NCBI GenBank assembly: GCA_034620365.1
Contig: JAQGEQ010000048.1
Span: 1,798,001 to 1,862,000, forward strand
Length of the DNA: 64,000 bases
Direction: 5' to 3'
Origin: Pegea sp. RAD2-039
Lineage: Eukaryota; Chordata; Thaliacea; Salpida; Salpidae
The notes beneath the pieces were generated by a model. That model saw only the letters and a list, made by a program, of their open reading frames with translations, searched no databases and was not told the origin of the DNA. Both the position numbers and the translations under genes were made by a program. Of this stretch, positions 1-14,700 are shown one piece after another (the stretch's first letter is position 1; each line of letters opens with the position of its first letter).

Positions 1-585
1 TTCGAGAAAAGTAAAGGCTATGAGAATAAACCTGGACAGAAGACCTGATAACTGAATAGCGGGTCTAAAGAGTAGGAGTGATTCAGCGCGCGTTACTTTC
101 TACTATAATAAGATCTCGTTCCCATACAGAAAGAAAGTTTAGTAGTCAGCTTCCTTCTATCTTCTGCTTCGGCCGACGAAATTTAACTAAAAAATTAGAA
201 TCATAACAAACAACCTATAGAAGTAATAAAGATTTGTTTTTAACAACAATTTTTGTAGCTTTGATGATATACAAGCAAATTGTGATATAGTAGCAATTAA
301 ATAGTTGAATTCTTCAAAAGTATAAATGTGATATTTCTGATTTTAAGGATTTTTTTTGCGAAAATTGACTCTTTGTAAGAAATTTTTCTTCCTTATACCG
401 TTTTGCAAGAAATAAATCCATTTTTATTCTGACAAAACCCAAAAAATTTGGAATAAATAATTGAATAAAAATTAATGCTTTCTGCGATAATTATTTTAAA
501 CTTTTGAAATTTATCTATAAACTTTTAATATTAAGTTTAATAGTCTCATGTGGATTGATCTTATTTATAAAACTTTGCAGAAAAA
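1..585. other. Upstream region of NCK, no gene seen
   Basis: No coding exon is recognised here. A less AT-rich stretch lies around 60-180, with a GCGCGC core near 87-92. It could be promoter or 5'UTR of the NCK gene that follows, or belong to a gene off the left edge. The rest is AT-rich without evident structure. Confidence 0.4.
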
Positions 586-606
586 ATGGCGATGAGTCGT
601 CTAAAG
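586..606 (+). promoter_or_regulatory. Probable 5' leader exon end / upstream ORF of NCK
   Basis: An ATG at 586 opens seven codons that run straight into a consensus donor, GTGAGT, at 607. No acceptor before the NCK start at 857 keeps this ATG in frame with the SH3 domain: splicing to the acceptor near 828 gives an early TAA, and splicing to the TTAG at 851-854 is out of frame. I therefore read it as the end of a 5'UTR exon that carries an upstream ORF. It could instead be an alternative start for an isoform that I cannot see. Confidence 0.4.
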
Positions 607-856
607 GTGAGTGATTACTCTTTACTTTGGTCTTTAAAGGTCTTTAAAATCATTTAGCTTTATTATCTTTAAATCGATTACTACTTTTAAATTTTAGGTG
701 TAAAAGTGATAATAAATTCCTTTATTTAAGTAGTTAATTTTTGTTAATAGAGTACAAATATAAAATACTTTTAACTCTATAAGTTTACAAGTAAGTACTT
801 TTGTATAAAGATTAGTTATAGTTACAGACTCGGTTAAAATAAGCGGGCCATTAGAA

Positions 857-3134
857 ATGGAGACTTTCATAGCAATTGCTGACTTCGAAGCCGATGATAA
901 AAACCAAATCAACCTGAAAGAAGATGAAATAGTTGATGTGATAGAAAAACATGAAAATGGTTTATCAGAGTTTTATATCATAAAATTTTCTTATTTTTCA
1001 CTTTAGATTTAATAATTTTTTGAGAAGTAATAAATCTTTCACTACCAATTAGTTTTTTTGATTTTTTAAAAACGTTTTTAATATTAAATGGATTTGTAGG
1101 TTGGTGGCTGGTTAATAATGGATATGGTTTCAATGGTTGGGTGCCTGGAGCATATTTAAAAAAAGAAGGCGCTGGTAGTGATGATGAAGATGATTATGTT
1201 GAGATTTCAGGTGCACGATTAAAAAATTAGTTGAATTATTTTAGAAACAATATTCTTAAGTTTGATGAATTTAAAATTCAATCTTTTGAATTGATCAAGT
1301 ATATTTTAATAGTATAGAATTTTAGTTTACTTTTAGGTGAAAGTTTAGAATGTTGTTATCAATATCAACTGCTGTTAATTAGTATAATTACTTTAATTGC
1401 TTAGCTTTTTAGCATTCAATTAAATCTTTTTAAATAATTTATCATAAATATGTATAAATATAATTGTTGAATAATAACAGATAATGTTTGGCATCAAGCA
1501 CTTGCTGAATATGAAGCTAACTTTGAAGATGAACTTTCATTCTTGGTTGACGATGTTTTAAAAATTAGTAAAAAGTCAATGGATGGCTGGTGGCTTGCTG
1601 AGTAAGCCTTTTATAAATTGATCATAAAAAATTGTTTTAAATTTTGCTATGACATTCGTAATATCCATTAGATTCTTTTTATTACTTTTAGTTTTCCTGA
1701 AGATCTTTCTAATATTAATAATATTTAATCGAAAATAGATTAGATGGAAAAAAGGGATGGGTTCCTGGAACTTATTTCAGATCTGGTCAAGCTACCAAAC
1801 TACAAACACAAATAGCAAAAGGTTTAATTGAACATCTAAAATGAGGAGAAATTAAGTAATCAGCTGACTATTTCAAAACTATTTGTGAACTCACAGAAAA
1901 TCCTGATCTAAAGAAATTTATGAGTAAAGCACCTCCCAAGCGATCTTCAGTACGAAAGTCACAAAAAACATTGAAAGGTTCTCCCCTAACTACGAAAAGC
2001 AAGCAAGTGCAGGATACCTACTATACTCTTTACAATTACAAATCAGAAGTTGAAAATGGAATTAATTTAAAAGAAGGAGATCAGATTGAAGTACTCTAGT
2101 TATAAAAGTATTTCCGACAAAACTATCACAGTTTTAATCTAAATATTGACTCAAAATAAATCTTAAATCTAGAAAATGAAAATTTCTTTTATTCTATTTA
2201 AATGATTAGAGTGCAACAATACTTTTCTTATTTAGTTGTAACAAAGTTCTAAATCGCAAATAAATGTCCTGTTCAACTTCGCACTTTAATTCAACTTGAG
2301 CAATCTCTTTAAATAATTTGTATTCTAACTCAACCTCATCTAATGTATTATTCATATTTTTTCTACTTATTAAGGTGATTGATAAATCTCATAAGCAATG
2401 GTGGTATGTGAAAACAGAAAACGGGAATTCAGGTTGGGCACCTTCTAAATTTATTCGTTTAAAAGACAACTCAACAACACAAGAGTACAAGACTACAGAA
2501 AAAGGTATTTACGAGTTGTGTTTAAAAACAATAAGGATTTATCTATCTTGAATTTTCATAAATCATCAATAGCTCCTCTGATAGTTCACTAATTGCTGTA
2601 GAAATCAAATCATTTAAAGAATCAATATAATTTGATTTAAAAAATATTATTAAAACCTAACTTTGATTTTTTAGATAAAAGCTCAAGCATGTGTAATGAT
2701 ACAGCCATAAATCTTCACGGTACTTGTTCTATTCCCAAAGTTAGAAGCAGGGCAGCAAGTCTTCCAATTGAAGAAGAAAAATGGTTTAAAAACATATCTA
2801 GAGCTGAAGCAGAAAATATCTTATTTTCTAAAGGAAAAGTAAGATGTACACTAGTGATGTTTACAATCAGCTGATATTTTTATATGTTCAGGAAGATCAT
2901 TTTATTGTGCGTCCATGTGTCTCTGGAGGCAGGAACAATCCTTACTCTGTTACTATTTATCATCAGAAAAAAATTATTAATTTTCACATTCGTCGAAGAA
3001 CTGACGGATTGTATGCTACCGGTGTCTACTGTGAAAGAGAAAAAACTTTTGATTGTGTTGCTGATTTAGTGAGCTTCTATTGTGATCATAATCTTCTCAT
3101 ACATCCGTATGGACCAATCAAATTTAGTGGCTGA
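857..3134 (+). CDS. NCK: NCK-type SH2/SH3 adaptor protein
   Basis: Adaptor linking phosphotyrosine receptors to actin regulators in the cytoplasm. Exons: 857-959, 1100-1210, 1481-1601, 1739-1821, 1864-2090, 2375-2504, 2675-2838, 2892-3134; the sum is 1,182 nt, 393 residues. Domain order is the NCK order: SH3-1 (residues about 4-60, with GWW and GWVPGAYL), SH3-2 (about 76-135, DGWW and GWVPGTYF), SH3-3 (about 192-248, QWWY and GWAPSKFI) and a C-terminal SH2 (about 295-391). The SH2 keeps the phosphotyrosine-binding arginine in FIVRP (R320). Length is close to vertebrate NCK1/2. The intron at 1822-1863 is only 42 nt. The ATG at 857 lies two bases after a TTAG acceptor-like site and starts right before SH3-1, as in the family. 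The gene converges on NRF1. NCK1/NCK2 cannot be told apart; a single ancestral NCK is likely. Confidence 0.93.
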
Positions 3135-3626
3135 TTGCATATTTGTTTTAAATTTAAAAAATAAAATTCGAAATATTTATACTAAAATTGAATTTAAGAT
3201 ATTTGTTCATCTCGATGTAATTAAAAAGATTGTAAATAGAAATATTCTGTTGTTCTTTTAAGTTCTTTATAGTGAAGAAAGCAAAACAATTTCATTTGAC
3301 AGTGTTTCAAAATACAATAAATTTATTTGTACAACCTCATCAAAACTTTATACAAAAGCTACAAAAAAAAGAAAATAAAAGAAAATTGATCTGTAGTTTC
3401 GTGTAAATGCAACCAACTAACCAGAAAAAACAATGATTTCAACAAATACAAAACCTCCTATTTAGCTTCATTCAGAACTAGAAGAATTACAAATGGAGGC
3501 ACTCATCAGAGATGCAGAATCAGATCAGCAAGACATAATCAGTCGCTGTATAAAGTCACTTAAAACAATCGCTTGCACTTTCACAGTAAAAGTCTCAAAA
3601 AAAAGAGATAATTTGGAGAAGTCTTT
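3135..3626. other. Convergent 3' region between NCK and NRF1
   Basis: This stretch holds the 3'UTRs of the two converging genes. AATAAA motifs on + lie at 3160-3165 and 3316-3321. From about 3480 to 3630 the composition is less AT-rich and a 46-codon + strand ORF (3493-3630) overlaps the NRF1 stop codon; this is reported separately as a finding. Confidence 0.5.
3316..3321 (+). terminator. Candidate poly(A) signal of NCK
   Basis: An AATAAA hexamer about 180 bases after the NCK stop, followed by T-rich sequence. An earlier hexamer at 3160 is only 26 bases after the stop and less likely to be the main one. Confidence 0.4.
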
Positions 3627-6293
3627 TTAAACTTCAATTTCTTCTTCTAGATCATCTTCATCTAGCTGATCAATTGTTACCTCACAACTGATCTGTGTGT
3701 CTTCGTTGACATCATTACTATGAAAGATCTCACTACCATTTGAAGACATATGGCCGCGACCAATCGTTGGGTAGTGATGACTTAAATGACGATTTAACTG
3801 GCCACTAGAGGTCGCTGCATTCTCGCTCTTGTGTTGTTGATCGCTATTGCAGTTTTTATGATAAGTCTTCATCTTCTCGTAGAAGGCCATCAAAGCGCCA
3901 TCTGGTGGTGAATCTGTGAAGTAGATGATGATTTAAATGAAAGAAGAGAGATTATCTCACCAGAAGTTTCTTCGTTTGTTGATAATCCCATCCCTTCTTC
4001 AGCTAATAACTACAAAATAAGATTAAAGTCACAAAACGATCTTCTAAATTCAGTTTCAACTTTACATGACTCTTAGAGGTAATTTTCTGGTTGATTTGAA
4101 AATCCTACTTTATTTCAACTTGTGTCTTAACTTTAAATTCTTCCCTACCTGATGTTGCCCGACTTCGCTTTCGATCACATTATAAGTTGTGGTGTTTGCG
4201 ATGCTGTCAGAATTTGCTGTCAATTCCCAGGTGGTATTCATCTGTTTACAAAAAAATGTCAACAACTTAAATAGAATCGAAAAATAACAAAAAGTAAAAC
4301 AAACCAACCTCGTCGAGTCTGATCTCATTATCAGAAGTTGTATGTAAAGCAGCAAGAGCATTGTCGGCGTTGTCAGCTGATATCGTGGCAAGAGTCTGTC
4401 CCGAGTCGTAGTGAACCAAGGCCACTGAGCCATCAGCATTGTGGATAGTATGGACAAAAGTGGGCGGAGTAATTACAGCTTGTTGGTTGGGAGGTAGTTT
4501 TAATCTGAGTTGATATCGACTTATGATGTTCAGGAGATGTAAATGATGATTGCATACTTATGACAAGTTGTAGATGCAGTAGCAACATGTGTACAGTTAG
4601 TAGCTTGATTTGAACGATCATATGATATTCCGTTTAAAAGATCTTCTCTGTTATGAAATTGGTAACAATTTTTTACTATTTGTCGTAAAGCTTGAGACCA
4701 GGGAACCTAAATGTACCAAAGTTCAATTGATGAAGATAAAAATTGTTCAATTCGTACTTTATGTTTAATTTCATCATCACGAACGTCACAACGTACATTA
4801 GCCCACGGTACATCGATTGGCCACCAAATTGGTTTCATTGTTTCTTTCCCCCACCCTGGCTTGCCCCTGCCAGTGGCATATTTGAGCATTTCAGGGATAA
4901 ACATTCGTAATTGAGCCTTAAAGTGAAAAATTGAAACAATTAAAAACTTTAGAGATTTGAGAAAAAGTTGATAATATCTTATTTACAAGTTGTTGTAGAT
5001 GACAACTTCTACAGGTCTTATAGCAAACCAAAAACAATATGAGTGTAGAAAGATAAAAGGTTCTTAATTATCACAGTTTGAAATAAATAAAATAGAAAGA
5101 ACAGGAACACTGCAGAGGCTTAACTCAAGAACTAAAAGTATTAAAATAAGTGAAGAAAATGAATAAACTGGCAGTTGTTACGTTTTTGTTGAATCTAAAT
5201 CAAACAAAGACTGAAATAAATTGTAACATTCATCTCCAGTTGAAGGATTTTTAAATATCATAAAAAAGTAGCAAAAAATTAGAAGTAGTAAAGAGCAACA
5301 AACCTGATTCATTCTGTCAACTGATGTTGGGATCCCACCAACTGCAAGACTTGGTAATTGAAACAAGGGTTCATTATTTGAAATATTTTTTGCATCAACT
5401 TTTGCTTGTAGATCTTTTTCAAATTCTCCTAAAATTGACGTCTGACAAACTCGCACCTTAAAAAACAGTAAAATTAGTTTATTGTAAATTTGTAAAAATG
5501 GAAAAACTAACAGCTTGATCTAAAGGTTGAGATCCAAAAACACGAAAACTGGAATTTTCTTTTCCAGGTGATACAGATACAACAACAGCTTGCTGACCAC
5601 ACCGAGAACATAACTCATCAATGATATGTTTTAATTTCCTAATAAAAAAAATTCAAAAAGTAAGCAACTAAATGAAGAGATAGAAAGTTGAAAAGCAAGT
5701 ACTTAGTAAGTCGAGTTTGAATCCGTTTTCGAACTGCTGGATCCATTTCGAACTTAAAACATTTGCTTTTTCTGCGTACTGTTGATAATGCTGCAGCAGC
5801 AGCCATTCCATTTATGGTTCCAGTCTCTGCTAAAGAATTGCTAATGACATCCTGCCATTAAAAATGTTGTATCATTTGAAATATACTTTGATAATATATT
5901 CAAGAGCACAATTATACTAGATATACACTTTCAACAGCTATAAAAAGGAATTATAAATATTTGTAAAGTATTTTATTTATTAAGTTATCTAATAAATATA
6001 AAATAAAGTAAAATTTTTAATATATACAAAGCAAGTTTAAATTTGTAAAAACACCAAACTATATTTGAATAACTTTACACTCATTGAATAAAATTGATGC
6101 ATTTTTTGGTCATTTAGTTTAGAAGTTCAAATTTATATTTAACAAATTTAGTTTTATAGCTTATTCTACTAACTTGACGAGCTGAATGTAAAATATCATC
6201 TGATGTATAACAAGAAATTTCATCGTCATCATCATCACTCATTAAACCATAGTTCATTTGGATTTCACTTAATTGCATTATTTGGTTATCCAT
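3627..6293 (-). CDS. NRF1: Nuclear respiratory factor 1 (NRF1) transcription factor
   Basis: Homodimeric nuclear factor that binds GC-rich palindromes in promoters of mitochondrial and housekeeping genes. Exons in transcription order: 6293-6174, 5851-5703, 5638-5512, 5456-5304, 4916-4758, 4706-4558, 4504-4309, 4241-4149, 4009-3961, 3913-3627; 1,482 nt, 493 residues, against about 503 in man. Visible: acidic N-terminus with a run of five Asp (residues 20-24), an AAAAA linker, the dimerisation/DNA-binding domain with RKRIQTRL, CGQQAV and the near-invariant block TGRGKPGWGKE...KPIWWP...PWANVR, then the activation region (VALVHYDSGQT) and an acidic tail (DEDDLEEE). The ATG at 6293 follows an acceptor-like TTTAG by two bases. 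Four of its introns are tiny (47, 53, 51 and 67 nt). Orthology is firm; the extent of the 5'UTR is unknown. Confidence 0.93.
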
Positions 6294-10342
<4,049 letters not shown>

Positions 10343-11796
10343 CTTTCTATAATAACTTTGATAACTTGTTTATAAACGTTTAGACAAAGAAACATCTATT
10401 TGCTGCTGAGTTTTGTCTAGTGCTGATATTTTTGACAAAACTTGATGTGAATTAGTTAATAGTTTTTCATTTCATCAAGACTTAAAAGTGAAATAATAAA
10501 GAACTTTTTACAGTTTTTATTCTGGTAATTTTTGATCCTCTTGATAGTTCTAAAATGTCTTTCTGCAATAAATGCTTTGGAAGCTTAAAGAAATATTTTA
10601 TTGTTACTAAGTGTAGCATATGCTGAAACAGATCGAAATAAACCTTTTATTTTTTGTTGAGAAGCACATGCTACCGTTTACGTTAATGCTCTGGTGCGCC
10701 CACTAACGGTTGCATATTTTTAAGTGTTGCTTGATCTGTTAGCTAAGAGGTTTCTATAATTCAAGCTGCTAAATTCACCAATATGGACTTCAATGAAACT
10801 TCTGTATTTTACTTAGGATTCGAATCACCTTTTTACGATAAATAAAAGTGTTTATAATATCCTCATAAAGTCAACTATCGACAAAAATGTTTTTGAGATC
10901 AGAGAGTTCTAAGTAGTTTTTACGTAGAATTTTGTAATACTAATAATTCTTATTACTTTTAGCAGAGCTTACAGGTTATGATTACTAACCGATAATCTTA
11001 TAATTATTTTATATGTTCTACATACATTGCAATCCATCAGTATAATAGTTGTAAAATTTTAACGCAATAAAAATCATTTTTATACGTTAAGATAATATTA
11101 GTTTTTTATTGTATTCTAAGCTACTAAAAAGAGTTAAAACTAGATGCATCTGTTTGTAATATAAAAAGAAATGTTGTTTCTTTTAACTTTTAATGTTTGA
11201 AATTAAGTATGACAACTTTTATCTGTTATAATGTGTAGTTGCTGCTATCTTTACACCCAATCTATTTCAGTAATTTGTATTAAAATTGTTAAGAAATCTC
11301 TCTGTTAAAACGCGGTTAGCTTGAGAACTTGTACTTAAACCAGTAATTAGTTCTTTTACTTAGACCAGTAATTAGACGCTTTGAAAAATGATTGATATAT
11401 CAATAAATGTCAAATTCATCTCTTAAAGTCACTGCTAGTGATATGCTGATATTTGAACGATGAAGATTGTAGTGCTATGCAACTGTTAACAGTTAATTCG
11501 GGAAAATGTTGTAAGAATAATTTGTAATAAACTGGTGAAATAGAATTTTAATATATATTTTTAAAGAGGATTATTTTAAGAAGATTTATAAAGATGTCTA
11601 GTTAAGCACTTTATTCAGAATTATTCGAAAAAATTTTAATTTGTCAGATAATCTAAGCTTTTAAAATTTTGCATAAAACGAAGCTTTTAAAGCAAATTTC
11701 TACCTCATACTCTAAATTGCTTGTACAAAAAAAGAATACATGAATAACTAGAATCAAGGCAGTTTTCTAAAAAATAGTCTTTTAACTAATAAGTAA
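10343..11796. other. 3' intergenic region between CFIm25 and NOX4
   Basis: Convergent 3' ends. AATAAA at 10495-10500 is a likely CFIm25 poly(A) signal. A short direct repeat of about 14 nt, containing CCAGTAATTAG, occurs twice near 11340-11375. A 20-codon ORF at about 10782 has no support. A B-box-like GATTCGAATC at about 10818 lacks a tRNA fold around it. Confidence 0.45.
10495..10500 (+). terminator. Candidate poly(A) signal of CFIm25
   Basis: AATAAA about 155 bases after the stop codon, followed by T-rich sequence. It is the best-placed hexamer downstream of this gene. Confidence 0.45.
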
Positions 11797-14700
11797 CTAA
11801 GAAAAAGATTCTTTATGAAATTTGAACACTGTATGGCTTTCATAAGAATTTTTGCAACAGTTTCTCACAGAAGAAATGAGATTATTAGGCCCACAACAAA
11901 AGACTCCCACCTGCGACCTGCAAATGTTTTATGTTAATAAACTGACTTGCATTTTTTACCAAATGTACCGTGGGTATCTTAATGAAAGTTCTTTAAATTT
12001 ATTTTTCATATTTGGACGATGAAAGACCAAAGAGAACTTCTTAAGTTTTTTGCAATCAACGAAGTCATGTGATTCTAAATCTTTACCGGTAATATAAAAA
12101 GTGAAAGAAAAAAAATCAGGAACTTCAAGCTCCCAGGCCTGCAATCATCAAAAGATGACATCAATGTTTAGTTTTACATCTGAACAAAACTTGAAGATTA
12201 GAAAACAAAGCTTTTATGTTAAATCTTGTTTTGAATAAATTACTTTGAGATACAAATCCTGTATTTTATCAGAAAACCAAAAAATATCATTAATATTTCT
12301 GCAAATCCAGAGTAGTTCGAATCTCTTTAATTTAAAAAAAGGAATTTTTTCTGGATATAATCTATAAAAACAATAAAGAATCATTTTAAAATATTTTAAA
12401 GATCAGTTTAAAATTAAATTTGGTGAAAAAAGAATTCAAAATATTAGGACAAACTTTAAGCAAAAATTTTAAACAATACTACCGAAAAATAATTGTTTTG
12501 AACATAAAACTCAAATAAGTTGTTTAATATAGACAATTTTATGAAGTGAGTCAAGAAAATATATAAAGATGTTTTGTTAATTATAATCAATCATACTAAC
12601 AAAAAATAATTGATAAATGAAGCAAACGGAGTTATTCCAATTCCCCCAGCAATGCAAACAGATTTAGTGAAATTCAAAACATTTTGTAGTGGGCTGTTAA
12701 AAGGTCCTTCAACATATATTGATGGAAAAATCGTCTTTTCCGAAAACGAGTTGTTTCTTAAACTTTCAGTAAAGTTTGTTGAGCATGATGTTGTTAGTGG
12801 CTTCTTTAAAAGATTAAATGAGTTTGGTAAAAGTTTTTCTCTGTGGAAAGTTTCTTTTACTGAGCTGTCATGTGTAGTTGAGTCAGCACAGATATCCTTT
12901 CGTTCCACATCATTATCTTCACAAGTATCAATTACTACATTTTTTTCTAAATTATGTAGCTTTCCGTCTTCACTATTTAAATTTCTACTTTGTTTTAAAA
13001 GCATGTTCAGCTCATCTGTAATAAAGACGACAGTATTAAGACGAATAAATTTTTTATTTCTAAAAAATGGAAAAGTAGTAAAATAGCAAAGTAACTGTGT
13101 CTATAATATAGTAATATAAAGCAGATCACATAACTTTTATTACTGCAAATTATTGTAATAATATAATGCAGATCATTTTTATGATTTTGTTTATCAAAAC
13201 TATATACATATTGTTGTATTCATTCCTAAGAAATTAAAAACTTCTTGATTAAATCGCGACAGCTTTATTACTTCATTAAATAATTAATTAAATGTTTTAT
13301 AATTAAAGTCAGTGATTCTCGGCCCGATTTTGCTTGCGACCACTTTTGCCACAATAAATTTATTGGCGACTTATGTTAATAAATTAGAAGAAACTTTTTT
13401 AGATTAAATTTTTGTTATTTGTAAATATTGATTATAGGCCAATTAAAAGTTAATATTTTAGAAAATATGAATTTGTTTTAAACTTATTACGATATTTACT
13501 CATTTTGATTAAAACAATAAAAATATTTTTACTTGTCCAATCTCCACACAATTTAATAAATATCTCACAGTTTGAGACCTCATCACAAAACGTTGATGAC
13601 ACAGTAAATGGATGAACTTCCACATAAGATATCATAGGACATCGGATACCTATGCTCTTAAAAAAAAACTTTGTTGCGAAACAAATCTTGATGGAGTTAC
13701 TAAATAAACATTTTCAAGAAATTTTAAAGTAACTAAACTAACTAAACTTAGCAACTATAAAACATTTAATAAAAAAACGATTAAACCTGCCCAGGTTTAA
13801 CTTTGAAATGTTCCAAATGTAATCTAAGCTGTATAACATCGCTGGAATGTCGATGTACGTCAACGATGTAGCCATGGTAACAATAGCCCCGACAGAAACG
13901 GTAGAAACGTTCAAATAAATACATAATGATGGGAAAACCCACATACATCCAAGTCTGAAAAAAGAATTTTGTGGTTGGTTGGTATATGAAAAATTAACTT
14001 CTACTTCTTGTGTGCAAGATGCAAATTTCGGAGGAGGTTGATTACAAGAGCTACTATTAATCCTCATGTTTTTATTCATCTTCATCATTCCTAACCATCC
14101 ATTTTGAATTTTTTGCATATTTGTGTTATTAAATGATAATTGAGTACTGTTCACAGCATTTGAGGAATCACTTCTATTTGTCATCATCTTCATCTCACCA
14201 CTCCAAGGGTCGCAGTTGGGACTATGATCTTCTATATTTGTTTGATATTTTATCACTCCTCTAAAAATATGTCTGAAGTTGTTTTTTTTGTAAATTTAAA
14301 GCAGTTAAGTTTTTTTTTCTCGCTATAGTCATTTAAATTGTTTACAAATCGTTAAGCTTTTAAAACAAAACCCAACCAACAAGTATCAAACTATCACCCA
14401 AAAGATCTTACCAAAAGAGCTACAATAAACAAAATATTCTGCATACTGAACAACATCTAACTGTAAAACTAACTGTGTACAACTCAAGAGCAAAAACTAG
14501 CTGCTTCAAACACTAGAATCAGTTGTATAATTTAAGTTTAGTTTTTACACAAAAGTCAGATATTAATTCTTGTCTGAAGAGTAAACACTTCCAGCGTCAT
14601 ACTTCTTATAAACCAGCAACTCATAATGAATCAATAACTAAGCCATAATGGTGAAAATGGCTTAACATGCGCAATGCGCTAAATCAACCAATCGAATTGT

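Noticed and set aside
10812-10826. tRNA B-box-like GATTCGAATC
   Set aside because: No A-box, acceptor stem or anticodon loop can be drawn around it.
10782-10844. 20-codon ORF beginning MDFNETSVFYLGFESP
   Set aside because: Too short, no homology, and lies in the probable 3' region of CFIm25.
12610-13086. 158-codon + strand ORF
   Set aside because: Antisense shadow of the low-complexity linker exon of the NOX4-like gene, whose minus-strand frame ends in the unmistakable GGIGITPF motif.
13738-14256. 172-codon minus ORF read as one exon
   Set aside because: Homology shows two exons in different frames separated by a 50-nt intron (13955-14004); the single ORF is an artefact.
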